Source of the DNA: Aphanothece sp. CMT-3BRIN-NPC111
GTDB taxonomy: Bacteria > Cyanobacteriota > Cyanobacteriia > Cyanobacteriales > JAHHGU01
Length of the DNA stretch: 64,000 bases
Direction of reading: 5' to 3'
NCBI GenBank assembly: GCA_019359765.1
Contig: JAHHGU010000016.1
Location: 34,355-98,354, forward strand
The position numbers and the translations under genes are program-made. Below, piece by piece: positions 33,808 to 42,285 of this stretch. Numbering within the stretch: position 1 is the stretch's first letter; the number at the start of each line of letters is the position of its first letter. The notes under the pieces are model-generated. The model saw nothing but the letters and a program-made list of their open reading frames with translations. It was not told the origin of the DNA and ran no database searches.

Positions 33808-35979
33808 ATGAGCCTCTGTATTAATCCCCTATGCCCGAACCCGCAAAACACAGATAATCATTTGTTTTGCTTTGGCTGCGGCTCGGAATTGCTACTGGAA
33901 GGGCGCTACCGGGTGACGCATCAACTGGGAGGCGGGGGTTTTGGCAAGACTTTTGAGGTGAATGACCGCGACAGTTCGCCAAAAGTCCTAAAAGTTTTGA
34001 TTAACAATCATCCTAAAGCAATTGAGCTATTTCAGCGAGAAGCCCAAGTTCTTAGCCGTTTGAATCATCCCGGCATTCCTAAAGTGGAACCAGATGCTTA
34101 TTTCACTTTCTCTACCAGAAATAACACTGACTCTTTGCACTGTCTGGTCATGGAGAAGATTGAAGGGTTAGATTTGCAAGAGTACCTGCAACAACGGGGG
34201 AGTCCCATAGACCAAAAGTTAGCGATTCAATGGTTAACTCAACTGGTTACAATTCTGCGGGAGGTACACAATCAGAACTTTTTCCACCGGGATATTAAAC
34301 CGCCTAATATTATGCTCAAAACTGATGGGCATTTGGCGTTGATTGATTTTGGCACAGCACGAGCAGTCACGGGAACTTATGTGACCAAACAAGCTGCTGG
34401 GCAAGTTACAGGAGTGATTTCCGCTGGTTATACCCCACCGGAACAAATGCACGGGCAAGCAGTGCAGCAATCTGATTTTTTTGCTTTGGGGCGCACGTTT
34501 GTTTATTTACTCACAAGCAAAGACCCCAGTGAGTTTTATGACCCAACGACTGACGAGTTGCGTTGGCGGGATGCTGCCCCTAGTATTTCACCTTTGTTGG
34601 CAGATTTTCTGGATGGAATGATGGCACGTTTACCTTCTCAGCGCCCTCAAAATGCTGAGGTAATTTTGCAACAGTTGGCAGAGATTAATAGTACGTTGTA
34701 TCCGCCGCCAATTCGTCCTCAACCGCCGCAGGCACAAACACATCCGGGGGTTGTGCCTACGCAGCCAATTAGTTCGTCTCCAGCAACTGTACCCTATACC
34801 CCGTCGCCTCAACCGTCGCCAGTTGTGCAGCCGACAATTCCCAGTCCTGCTGTTCATTCAACGCCGCCAGGGGGTTTAGAAAGCAACGAGGCTTTTAGTT
34901 CGACTTCGCCTCAGCCATCTGGTCAACAAGTTGGAACTAAAAAAGGTAAAGCTAAATGGTTGGTGGGGGGTGCAGTTGTTGCGGCAATTGTTGGATTGGT
35001 GGGGGTGTCAATTACGCAAAGGGCGTTTAATAGCGATCCAATTTCTTTAGGTACTTCCCAATCTTTTCTCAAAACCACCCTCACGGGACATTCCAACCTG
35101 GTTAGTTCCGTCGCCATTAGCCCGGATGGGCAGACTTTAGCAAGTGGCAGTTGGGACCACACGATCAAAATCTGGAATCTCTCCACTGGGAAAGTTAAAA
35201 GCACCCTCACGGGACATTCCAACCTGGTTAGTTCCGTCGCCATTAGCCCAGATGGGCAGACTTTAGCTAGTGGCGGTTTCGACCACACGATCAAAATCTG
35301 GAATCTCTCCACTGGGAAAGTTAAAAGCACCCTCACGGGACATTCCGACCTGGTTAATTCCGTCGCCATTAGCTCGGATGGACAGACTTTAGCCAGTGGC
35401 AGTAACGACAAAACGATCAAAATCTGGAATCTCTCCACTGGGAAAGTTAAAAGCACCCTCACGGGACATTCTGACTGGGCTAATTCCGTCGCCATTAGCC
35501 CGGATGGGCAGACTTTAGCCAGTGGCAGTAACGACAAAACGATCAAAATCTGGAATCTCTCCACTGGGAAAGTTAAAAGCACCCTCACGGGACATTCCTA
35601 CCTGGTTAGTGCCGTCGCCTTTAGCTCGGATGGGCAGACTTTAGCCAGTGGCAGTGGGGACACCACGATCAAAATCTGGAATCTCTCCACTGGGAAAGTT
35701 AAAAGCACCCTCACGGGACATTCCCACGTGGTTAGTGCCGTCGCCTTTAGCTCGGATGGGCAGACTTTAGCCAGTGGCAGTAACGACAAAACGATCAAAA
35801 TCTGGAATCTCTCGACTGGGGAACTTGTACGCACCCTCACAGGACATTCCGGCCTGGTTCATTCCGTCGCCTTTAGCCCGGATGGGCAGACTTTAGCCAG
35901 TGGTAGTGGGGAATATGTTGACGAAAAAAATAATCTCATTGGGGACAACTCTATCAAAATTTGGCGGGTGCCGCAGTAA
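33808..35979 (+). CDS. Serine/threonine protein kinase with C-terminal WD40 repeats
   Basis: 723 residues. An N-terminal zinc-ribbon-like CINPLCPN...CFGCG leads to a kinase domain (~32-295) with the glycine loop LGGGGFGKTF, the catalytic FFHRDIKPPNIML and LIDFGTA in place of DFG. A Pro-rich linker (~297-375) leads to one membrane helix (WLVGGAVVAAIVGLVGVSIT, ~385-405) and seven WD40 repeats of 42 residues. The kinase faces the cytoplasm and the propeller probably the other side. The repeats are almost identical at DNA level. Confidence 0.93.
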   Translation: MSLCINPLCPNPQNTDNHLFCFGCGSELLLEGRYRVTHQLGGGGFGKTFEVNDRDSSPKVLKVLINNHPKAIELFQREAQVLSRLNHPGIPKVEPDAYFTFSTRNNTDSLHCLVMEKIEGLDLQEYLQQRGSPIDQKLAIQWLTQLVTILREVHNQNFFHRDIKPPNIMLKTDGHLALIDFGTARAVTGTYVTKQAAGQVTGVISAGYTPPEQMHGQAVQQSDFFALGRTFVYLLTSKDPSEFYDPTTDELRWRDAAPSISPLLADFLDGMMARLPSQRPQNAEVILQQLAEINSTLYPPPIRPQPPQAQTHPGVVPTQPISSSPATVPYTPSPQPSPVVQPTIPSPAVHSTPPGGLESNEAFSSTSPQPSGQQVGTKKGKAKWLVGGAVVAAIVGLVGVSITQRAFNSDPISLGTSQSFLKTTLTGHSNLVSSVAISPDGQTLASGSWDHTIKIWNLSTGKVKSTLTGHSNLVSSVAISPDGQTLASGGFDHTIKIWNLSTGKVKSTLTGHSDLVNSVAISSDGQTLASGSNDKTIKIWNLSTGKVKSTLTGHSDWANSVAISPDGQTLASGSNDKTIKIWNLSTGKVKSTLTGHSYLVSAVAFSSDGQTLASGSGDTTIKIWNLSTGKVKSTLTGHSHVVSAVAFSSDGQTLASGSNDKTIKIWNLSTGELVRTLTGHSGLVHSVAFSPDGQTLASGSGEYVDEKNNLIGDNSIKIWRVPQ
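35078..35959 (+). repeat. Seven near-identical 126-bp WD40-coding repeats
   Basis: Repeat starts lie at 35078, 35204, 35330, 35456, 35582, 35708 and 35834, a strict 126-bp period. The units differ by only a few bases, mostly in the codons of a short variable patch after CTCACGGGACATTCC and in the W/G/N-D/H segment. This suggests recent duplication or gene conversion. Confidence 0.92.
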
Positions 35980-36370
35980 GCAGCACCACATAATTATGTG
36001 ACAGCAGCGGTGGCAACGGATGTTGTAGCGGATGTAGCGGATAACGCAACTCAACCAGGTAAAGAATTTGATGGGTTTCGCTATCAAACAAAGCCGCTAT
36101 CAGCTTAATTCTGTTCGTACCGCATTGCAGATAGCTCTGTAAAGCCATGTCGCCCTTTTATCATAGGGAAGCACTGCGATCGCCTCCTCTACATCTGTCG
36201 GGCACCCAGGCTGTTAGGGATTGGGTTCATGTTCGCCGCAGCGCCCCAGGCGTTTTGTTGCTTTCGGTTGACAAATTTGGCAGACTTTGGGAAGTCCAGA
36301 TGGCTGATCAAAGCGTGTTAACTGTTCTGCGGAAACGGGCGAGGATTGAGAACTTATAGGGAGAGCAAAT
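35980..36370. other. Intergenic region
   Basis: About 390 bp between the kinase and PAS genes. An open frame at 36147-36359 shows no family features and is not called. A HIP1-like site lies near 36177. Confidence 0.4.
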
Positions 36371-37474
36371 TTGGAGCTTGAGACCGTCTTAGAACATACG
36401 TCTGATGCAATTACGGCACTAGACAAAGAGTGGAATTATACCTGCGTCAACCACAGTGCAGAACTACTGTTAAGGCATAAGCGTGTGGAGTTATTAGGTC
36501 GTTCAATTTGGGAAATCTTTCCTGAACTCTTGAATACTCCCGCGGAATCCCAACTGCGACAAGCAGCGAGTGGTCGAGTCAGCGTCAAGTTTGAGTTGTT
36601 TCTGCCAAAGCTTTATGCTTGGCACGAAGTCCGGGCTGTCCCAACAGAGAACGGGCTGATATTATTCAGTCGTGATATTTTTGACCGTGTTCGAGCACTG
36701 CGAGACGAAGCTGTGCGTGCTGAAATCCGTAATATTCTTAAACATGCCCCTGTTGCTATCTCTATTATGCGTGGGCAGGAGCATCGCATAGAGATACATA
36801 ATGTCATGTTCCAGCAACTCGTTGGCGGACGCAGCCTGGAAGGATTAACCGTGCGAAATGCTTTTCGTGAATTAGAAGGGCAAGGGTTCTTTGAGTTGCT
36901 CGACCAGGTGTACACGACTGGAGTAACGTATGAGGGCAAAGAAATACTCGCTCACTACGATCGGGATGGCACGGGCGAGATGTACGAAGGGTACTTTAAT
37001 ATCATCTACCAGCCTTTATTTAATATCAGTGGACAAGTAGATAGGATTTTGAGCCTAAATATTGAGGTGACTCAAGAAGTGCGGGCACGACAACGCATTG
37101 CTCAATTTGCTGCCGAACGTGATGCCATCCTACAGCAACTGCTTGAGGGAGTTATCGTTACGGATGTTGAAGGCCGCATTACTTTGGTCAACGATGCGGC
37201 ATCACGCCTGCACGGGGTTACAAAACTCGATGTTTTGCCGGAAAGTTACAGTGAGGCGTATAATCTCTACACAGAAGATGGTCACCTATACCATCCAGCT
37301 GACCTTCCTTTAAGTCGGGCTGCTCTCAAAGATGAGATTGTGACTGAGGCACGTTGGCGAATTCGACGGCCTGATGGGGCTGAGGTATTGGTTGAGGGCA
37401 ATGCTCGCCCCGTCTACGATGAGCAGGGAAGAAAAATTGCTGCCGTGCTAACTATGCGGGAATTGGAAGTTTGA
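36371..37474 (+). CDS. Multi-PAS-domain protein without output domain
   Basis: 367 residues with three PAS-like modules: ~3-110 (LEHTSDAITALDKEWNYTCVNHSAELLL), ~120-240 (ILKHAPVAISIMRG) and ~245-365 (LLEGVIVTDVEGRITLVNDAA). No histidine-kinase, GGDEF or other output domain follows. The frame opens with TTG at 36371 just after a stop, so the N-terminus is uncertain and may be truncated. Its own stop lies 4 bp before the inferred right boundary of the second tnpB element. Confidence 0.7.
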   Translation: MELETVLEHTSDAITALDKEWNYTCVNHSAELLLRHKRVELLGRSIWEIFPELLNTPAESQLRQAASGRVSVKFELFLPKLYAWHEVRAVPTENGLILFSRDIFDRVRALRDEAVRAEIRNILKHAPVAISIMRGQEHRIEIHNVMFQQLVGGRSLEGLTVRNAFRELEGQGFFELLDQVYTTGVTYEGKEILAHYDRDGTGEMYEGYFNIIYQPLFNISGQVDRILSLNIEVTQEVRARQRIAQFAAERDAILQQLLEGVIVTDVEGRITLVNDAASRLHGVTKLDVLPESYSEAYNLYTEDGHLYHPADLPLSRAALKDEIVTEARWRIRRPDGAEVLVEGNARPVYDEQGRKIAAVLTMRELEV

Positions 37475-37483
37475 TTCAGTAAA

Positions 37484-38672
37484 CTACCCCGCCGACAAGC
37501 GGACGGGGCTTTCAATAGCCCTCAGCGTCACGTTCTGCAAACTGCAAGACATGATGCCGGAACCTTCAGGCTGGTTTACAATTAGCCCCAATTTGGCAAT
37601 GTTTATTGCCCCATTCAGATCAGCATCGCCAATCCAGCCGCAGCGCAAGTTCAGGCACTCAAACTTTTTACCCGCCCTATTCCCCAATACGCCGCAACAA
37701 TGGCAACTTTTTGAGGTGTAGCGCGGGTCAACGTAGTACAGCTTCACGCCAAACTTCACGCCTTTGTAGGTGAGAAATTGACGCAACTGGTAGAACGCCC
37801 AACTGTTGCTACGCCTCTGCTCAGTTTTGGAGCGTGGCATCTGGTTGGTACGTTCTCGAATGCCGCTTAAGTCTTCCAATACAACTGCTTGATGGCTGTG
37901 TTTGGAGTGCTGGATCAATCGATAGCTGATGGTGTGATTCACCCAGGATTGGAACCGCCGCTCACGTCCACTCAACCGTTGCAGGAGTTGGCGGCATCGC
38001 CGCCTAGAACTCCTTGTGTCTTTGGACGCTTTACGTTGCAGCAAGGCTCTAACACGAGAAAACTTGTCTCGGACTTGCGTAACTTGTTTGCCGCTGTATT
38101 TGGCTCCCTCGCTTGTAACAGCAATGTCGGTGCGCCCCAAATCGACGCCCAAAACTCGATCTACGCCCTCAGTTTCGGGTGGCTCAGACTCAAGCTGAAT
38201 TTGCAGATAGTAGCTACCATCGGTGCGCTTAGAGAGCGTTGCAGACTTGGGATTCTGCCCACTCAGCAAATGCCGTTGATAGTTGCCAATGTCCAGCCCG
38301 AAACGTTCACGCCCTTTCATCATCGTCACGTTCACCGTCCAATCGATTTCTCGCTCATGTGAAGGTGCGGCTATCGTAAGTGGCACTGGTAGGGGCAAAG
38401 CCTTTCACAGGTCTACCCTTCTGTTTGGCAGTCTTGCGGTTGGCACAAACCCGCCGAATGGCGTGAATAGTCAGCTGCGACGACAACCCCGAATGGGCAC
38501 GGGCTTCCTGGTAGATCAAGGACTGAACGGCGATCTGATTAGTCAGCTTTTCGAGGGTGTTGGTGTTGACGAACTCACAGCATTTTGCAAACGCAGTCAA
38601 CACCGCATCAAGTTTCTCAGCCTGGGGCGGCGTGACTTTGAGTTTGCAGGATACTGTGAGAATTTGGGGCAT
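37484..38672 (-). pseudogene. tnpB: tnpB broken by a frameshift
   Basis: Two frames together make one TnpB. The N-terminal part (from ATG 38672, M-P-Q-I-L-T-V-S-C-K-L) ends at a TGA near 38355. The rest continues in another frame from ~38395 to the stop at 37484. The join lies where SATYDSRTFT meets EREIDWTVN, so one nucleotide is gained or lost near 38355. RuvC residues (GVDLGRTDIAV, VVLEDLSGIRE, GDADLNGAINI) and the zinc-finger Cys (CHCCG, CLNLRC) survive. Decay after insertion is the simplest view. Confidence 0.85.
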
Positions 38673-38710
38673 CTTCAAATAGTGAAGTTATCTACTCTAA
38701 GTAGAAATTG

Positions 38711-38747
38711 TTTGGCGGCTTCGGGGGTATTGAACCCCTCTCAGCCA
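38711..38747 (-). other. Acceptor-plus-T-arm-like minihelix in the left end of element 2
   Basis: On the minus strand GGTGGCT and AGCCGCC can form a 7-bp stem around GGGG-TTCAATA-CCCC, a hairpin with a T-loop-like sequence, and the 3' end is AGCCGCCA. The whole looks like a tRNA minihelix without D and anticodon arms. It is upstream of tnpB and probably part of the element's left-end structure. Confidence 0.45.
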
Positions 38748-38844
38748 CCGCGCTCTCGACCCAACCCACAAGGGGATTGGGATTCCCACGATTCGTTGAA
38801 AAACTTACGCTTTTTTCAGGCATACACTATTGTAGTAGCAGAAT

Positions 38845-39756
38845 TTATTGTCGGCTGGCAGCAAACTGCTTTGCCTCATGCAATAGATACTTAAAAAAAG
38901 TATTGGCGACAACAGTAAGTTGCTTACCACTTGGGTAAATTACATACCAATTACGGCGAATAGGAAAGCCCTCTACGTCTAGGATGGCGAGTTCACTGCT
39001 GGTGCCTTCCAACCCTAAAGTATGGCGAGATAAAACTGAAATTCCTAAGCCACCTGCGATCGCCTGTTTAATTGCCTCGTTACTTCCCAATTCCAGCCGG
39101 ACTCTTACCTGCATCCCATGCTCATCAAAGAGTCTTTGCACTTCCGCTCGCGTTCCCGATCCCGCCTCCCGCATAATAAACGGTTCACTGGCAAGGCGTT
39201 GCAAAGGAATATTTTTCTCCTGAGCCAGCGGATGAGCTACGGGTGCCAACACTACCAACGGGTTTTCCAAAAAGTGATGATAACGGATATCTATATGCTC
39301 TGGTAGTTGGCTAAGAATATACAGGTCGTCGAGATTCTCGCTCAGGCGTGCCAGTAGGCGTTCGTGATTCGTCACCTTGAACTCAACATCAATTCCCGGA
39401 TAAAGCTGGCAAAATGGCCCCAGCATTCGCGGCACAAAATATTTAGTTGTGGAAACCGCTGCTAGCCGCAACCGTCCCTGCTTCACTCCTTTGAAATCAG
39501 CTACCGTCATCTCGAACTCAGCTAGGCGATCGAAGATTTCCCGGCACGTCGCCAAAAGCTCCCGTCCGGCATCTGTGAGATAAAGCCGTTTCCCCACCTG
39601 CTCCAACAGCGGCAACCCCACGACTTTAGTTAGTTGCTTAACCTGCATGGAGACAGTCGGCTGGGTAATAAATAGTTCCTCTGCCGCACGGGTAAAGCTT
39701 CCGTGTCGAGCCACTACTTCAAAAACTTTGAGTTGGTGCAGCGTTGCTTGCTTCAA
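38845..39756 (-). CDS. cmpR: LysR-type transcriptional regulator of carbon uptake (CmpR/NdhR group)
   Basis: 303 residues. The N-terminal winged helix is TLHQLKVFEVVARHGSFTRAAEELFITQPTVSMQVKQLTK; the effector domain has VSTTKYFVPRMLGPFCQLYPGIDVEFKVTNHE and GSNEAIKQAIAGGLGISVLSRHTL, characteristic of cyanobacterial CmpR/CcmR-type regulators. It is divergent from ndhF3 with ~230 bp between, so it likely controls the NDH-1MS CO2-uptake operon in response to photorespiratory or carbon metabolites. CmpR and NdhR are close paralogues, so the symbol is provisional. Confidence 0.85.
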   Translation of the reverse strand: MKQATLHQLKVFEVVARHGSFTRAAEELFITQPTVSMQVKQLTKVVGLPLLEQVGKRLYLTDAGRELLATCREIFDRLAEFEMTVADFKGVKQGRLRLAAVSTTKYFVPRMLGPFCQLYPGIDVEFKVTNHERLLARLSENLDDLYILSQLPEHIDIRYHHFLENPLVVLAPVAHPLAQEKNIPLQRLASEPFIMREAGSGTRAEVQRLFDEHGMQVRVRLELGSNEAIKQAIAGGLGISVLSRHTLGLEGTSSELAILDVEGFPIRRNWYVIYPSGKQLTVVANTFFKYLLHEAKQFAASRQ

Positions 39757-39989
39757 CTTCCCTGCTTCTTTAGATGTATAGATAATACTCTATCGTAACT
39801 ATCATCAACAATGTCTTTTCTCTAAAAAAGTTTCCGCTTATTATTAGGTTATTGCAAAAGCCATTGTCTTTCTTCCTCTAGGGGTTGCCGAGAACGTTGG
39901 TCTAGCCACAGCTACTCCTGGCTGTGGCGGAAACAGCGCCGTGCAGCTAGGCAACCCCTAAAGTTTTCTGAAAATTTAGAGGTACTTTG
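39757..39989 (+). promoter_or_regulatory. cmpR-ndhF3 divergent control region
   Basis: The ~230-bp region between the divergent cmpR and ndhF3 starts. The half near cmpR (39770-39830) is AT-rich with TAGA...TCTA-type inverted motifs that could be LysR sites. The half near ndhF3 holds a structured element (next entry). GAGGT lies 8 nt before the ndhF3 ATG. Confidence 0.55.
39879..39960 (+). other. 82-nt structured element in the ndhF3 leader
   Basis: An outer perfect 11-bp inverted repeat TAGGGGTTGCC (39879-39889) / GGCAACCCCTA (39950-39960) encloses a perfect 8-bp hairpin GCCACAGC (39905-39912) / GCTGTGGC (39921-39928) and a GC-rich 3' part. It ends 29 nt before the ndhF3 ATG. I do not recognise a riboswitch class. 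It could be a cis-regulatory RNA or a small inverted-repeat insertion (MITE-like). Confidence 0.6.
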
Positions 39990-41825
39990 ATGCTTGAGTT
40001 GTTCTTCCAGACCGTCTGGTTGATACCTTGCTATGCCTTAATTGGCGCTATTTTAACTGTGCCTTGGTCTCCTGGAATTATCCGTCGCACAGGGCCACGA
40101 CCAGCAGGTTATGTAAATTTGTTGATGACCTTGTTGGCTTTCATCCACGGTTTAGTTGCACTGCCAGCCACCTGGAACCAGGCACCGCAACATATATTGA
40201 TACCTTGGTTGAATGTTGCGAATCTTGATATTTCGCTGCCTCTAGAAATCTCCTCGATAACAATCGGTGCAACCGTTTTAGTGACAGGTTTGAATTTGCT
40301 AGCGCAGATATATGCCATCGGCTACATGGAGATGGACTGGGGTTGGGCGCGTTTTTATGCGCTAATGGCACTGTTTGAAGGTGGAATGTGTGCCTTAGCG
40401 CTGTGCGACTCTTTGTTTTTCAGCTATGTGATTTTAGAAATCCTCACACTGGGTACTTATTTATTAGTGGGGCTGTGGTTTAATCAGTCGCTGGTGGTGA
40501 CGGGTGCTAGAGATGCTTTCTTAACGAAGCGGGTGGGAGATTTATTTCTGCTGATGGGAGTCTTAGCCTTATATTCCCTGGCAGGAACTTGGAATTTTTC
40601 CGATTTAGCGCAGTGGAGTCAAACCGCGAATTTAGATCCTACAGTTGCCGCTTGGTTGGGTTTGGCTTTAATTGCGGGGCCGATGAGTAAGTGCGCTCAA
40701 TTTCCTCTGCATCTTTGGTTGGATGAGGCAATGGAAGGCCCTATTCCCAGCACAATTTTACGTAATTCTGTGGTGGTGGCGACAGGGGCTTGGGTGCTGG
40801 TAAAGCTAGAACCTGTATTAGCGCTTTCACCTTTGGTAATGGCGGCTACGGTGTTTATCGGTGCCTTGACAGCGGTAGGTGGGACGTTTATTGCGATCGC
40901 GCAAATTGACATAAAACGCGCCTTATCTTATTCCGTCAGTGCCTATATGGGATTAGTCTTCATCGCCGTAGGTACGCAACAAAGTGAGGCGGCACTGTTA
41001 TTAGTTTTGACTCATGCCGTAGCCATGGCACTTTTATACATGGTCATTGGCGGCATTATCTGGAACAACGTTACCCAGGATTTAACGCAAATGGGCGGGA
41101 TTTGGTCTCGCCGACCAATATCAGGACTCGCCTTTTTGGTAGGTATTGCTGGATTAATCGCTTTTCCACCCTTTGGTAGCTTTTGGGCGTTGCTGAAATT
41201 GGCAGATGGTTTGTGGACTACTCAACCCTGGTTAGCCGCAATTGTGCTGGGAGTTAATGCTCTAACAGCTTTCAGTGTAACTCGCGTATTCGGTTTGATT
41301 TTTGCCGGTCAACCCAAACCGATGACAGTGCGATCGCCTGAAGTCCTCTGGCAGATGATCCTGCCCATGATGATTTTGCTAGGCTTTACCCTCCATCTTC
41401 CCTTAGTGTTGCAAAGCTTGTCGCTGCTGCCAGATTGGACAACCATCAACACACAGGTAGCAACGCTGCTGGTTTTGTCGAGCCTTTTCGGTTGCAGCAT
41501 CGCCGGGATACTTTATTTGGGTGGCGCAAAGTTTCAAGCAATTCGCAATGTTTGGAAACCCCTACAAGATTTATTGGCATACGACTTTTACACCGCCAAA
41601 ATCTACCGACTGAGTATTATTTCTCCAGTTGATAAAATTTCCAAGCTAACTGCTTGGTTTGACCGCTATCTGGTTGATGGTGTAGTTAACTTCGTTGGTC
41701 TAGCGGCTATGTTCAGCGGGCAGGGTTTGAAGTACAACGTTTCCGGTCAATCCCAGTTTTATGTGCTGTCAATTCTTTTAGGAATGACGCTGTTTTTAGG
41801 ATTGCTGACGATGGGGACGCTTTAG
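39990..41825 (+). CDS. ndhF3: NAD(P)H-quinone oxidoreductase subunit F3 (CO2-uptake NDH-1)
   Basis: About 611 residues with ~16 membrane helices. The proton-channel family motifs are present: WARFYALMALFEGG, SYVILEILTLGTYLLVG, MSKCAQFPLHLWLDEAMEGPIPST and AQIDIKRALSYSVSAYMG. The NdhF3/F4 branch is supported by the partner genes ndhD3 and cupA downstream. In NDH-1MS this subunit helps drive CO2 hydration to bicarbonate at the thylakoid. Start ATG 39990, with GAGGT upstream. The usual F3-D3-CupA-CupS order is interrupted here by a carbonic-anhydrase remnant. Confidence 0.95.
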   Translation: MLELFFQTVWLIPCYALIGAILTVPWSPGIIRRTGPRPAGYVNLLMTLLAFIHGLVALPATWNQAPQHILIPWLNVANLDISLPLEISSITIGATVLVTGLNLLAQIYAIGYMEMDWGWARFYALMALFEGGMCALALCDSLFFSYVILEILTLGTYLLVGLWFNQSLVVTGARDAFLTKRVGDLFLLMGVLALYSLAGTWNFSDLAQWSQTANLDPTVAAWLGLALIAGPMSKCAQFPLHLWLDEAMEGPIPSTILRNSVVVATGAWVLVKLEPVLALSPLVMAATVFIGALTAVGGTFIAIAQIDIKRALSYSVSAYMGLVFIAVGTQQSEAALLLVLTHAVAMALLYMVIGGIIWNNVTQDLTQMGGIWSRRPISGLAFLVGIAGLIAFPPFGSFWALLKLADGLWTTQPWLAAIVLGVNALTAFSVTRVFGLIFAGQPKPMTVRSPEVLWQMILPMMILLGFTLHLPLVLQSLSLLPDWTTINTQVATLLVLSSLFGCSIAGILYLGGAKFQAIRNVWKPLQDLLAYDFYTAKIYRLSIISPVDKISKLTAWFDRYLVDGVVNFVGLAAMFSGQGLKYNVSGQSQFYVLSILLGMTLFLGLLTMGTL

Positions 41826-41937
41826 AGTTGTTGCTTTGTGTCATTAGTCATTAGCTATCAGATCAATAACTAATGACAGATACGGAGATTGTTCAAATGG
41901 ACTTGATGTTTAACCTTTGAAATACAGGTAGGATGCA

Positions 41938-42181
41938 ATGAAGGGTAAAACTAAGCGCGGTAATGTTTCCAGACGAAATTTGCTCAAGTTTGGTGCAGGG
42001 GCTATAGGAACAGGGGTACTGACAGCAGGACTTTGAATCTACAACTAAAGCAAATGTTTTGCTCCAAGTTGAACAATTGAAAACCTCTCCCGTTATCTAT
42101 GAGTTAATTAAGGAATGCAAGCTGAAAGTTGTAGGAGGTTATTACGATTTAGAGACAGGATCCGTTACTTTAGTTAGTTAG
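41938..42181 (+). pseudogene. Beta-carbonic anhydrase remnant (internally deleted)
   Basis: ATG 41938 opens a Tat-type leader (SRRNLLKFGAGAIGTGVL) that ends at TGA 42034. From ~42044 a second in-frame piece reads KANVLLQVEQLKTSPV, then LIKECKLKVVGGYYDLETG, to a stop at 42181. This matches the C-terminus of the intact enzyme at 46325 (NVQYQVEVLKETSVM, then GKLKIVGGRYDLDSG). The whole zinc-binding middle is gone. So a carbonic-anhydrase gene once lay between ndhF3 and ndhD3. Confidence 0.88.
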
Positions 42182-42189
42182 TTTCGATT

Positions 42190-42280
42190 GATGCTTGGTG
42201 ATTGGTGATTGGTTAGTTGTTAGTTGCTAACTACTATCGACTAACTACTAACTAATAACTACTAACAAATAACAAAGGAC
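42190..42280 (+). repeat. Short tandem repeats before ndhD3
   Basis: Degenerate heptamers TTAGTTG/ACTAACT/ACTACTA repeated in both orientations, so the tract can fold on itself. It ends near the ndhD3 start codon. Confidence 0.65.
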
Positions 42281-42285
42281 AATTT

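Larger units (their letters stand above)
37479..38794 (-). mobile_element. Second IS200/IS605-type tnpB-only element, decayed
   Basis: The right end reads TAGTTTAC on the minus strand (37479-37486), preceded by a right-end hairpin (CCCCGTC / GGCGGGG, 37487-37508). The left end carries a hairpin (CCCAATCCC / GGGTTGGG, ~38760-38785). The minus-strand 5' flank is TTTCAAC (38795-38801), the same as for element 1. The tnpB inside has a frameshift. Borders are inferred from these landmarks. Confidence 0.65.

Noticed and set aside
34923..35588. Long minus-strand ORF across the WD40 repeats
   Set aside because: It is the antisense shadow of the 126-bp periodic repeats, which keep every frame open; the plus-strand protein is a clear kinase/WD40.
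36147..36359. 70-codon ORF before the PAS gene
   Set aside because: Composition is not protein-like, and the frame differs from the PAS gene; an N-terminal PAS extension by frameshift was considered but shows no PAS features.
37472..37486. PAS gene cut off by the tnpB insertion
   Set aside because: The PAS stop codon lies 4 bp outside the inferred element boundary, and the sequence beyond the element does not resume a kinase domain, so truncation by this insertion is not shown.
39879..39960. Glutamine or cobalamin riboswitch in the ndhF3 leader
   Set aside because: The core consensus segments of those classes could not be matched; left as unassigned structure.
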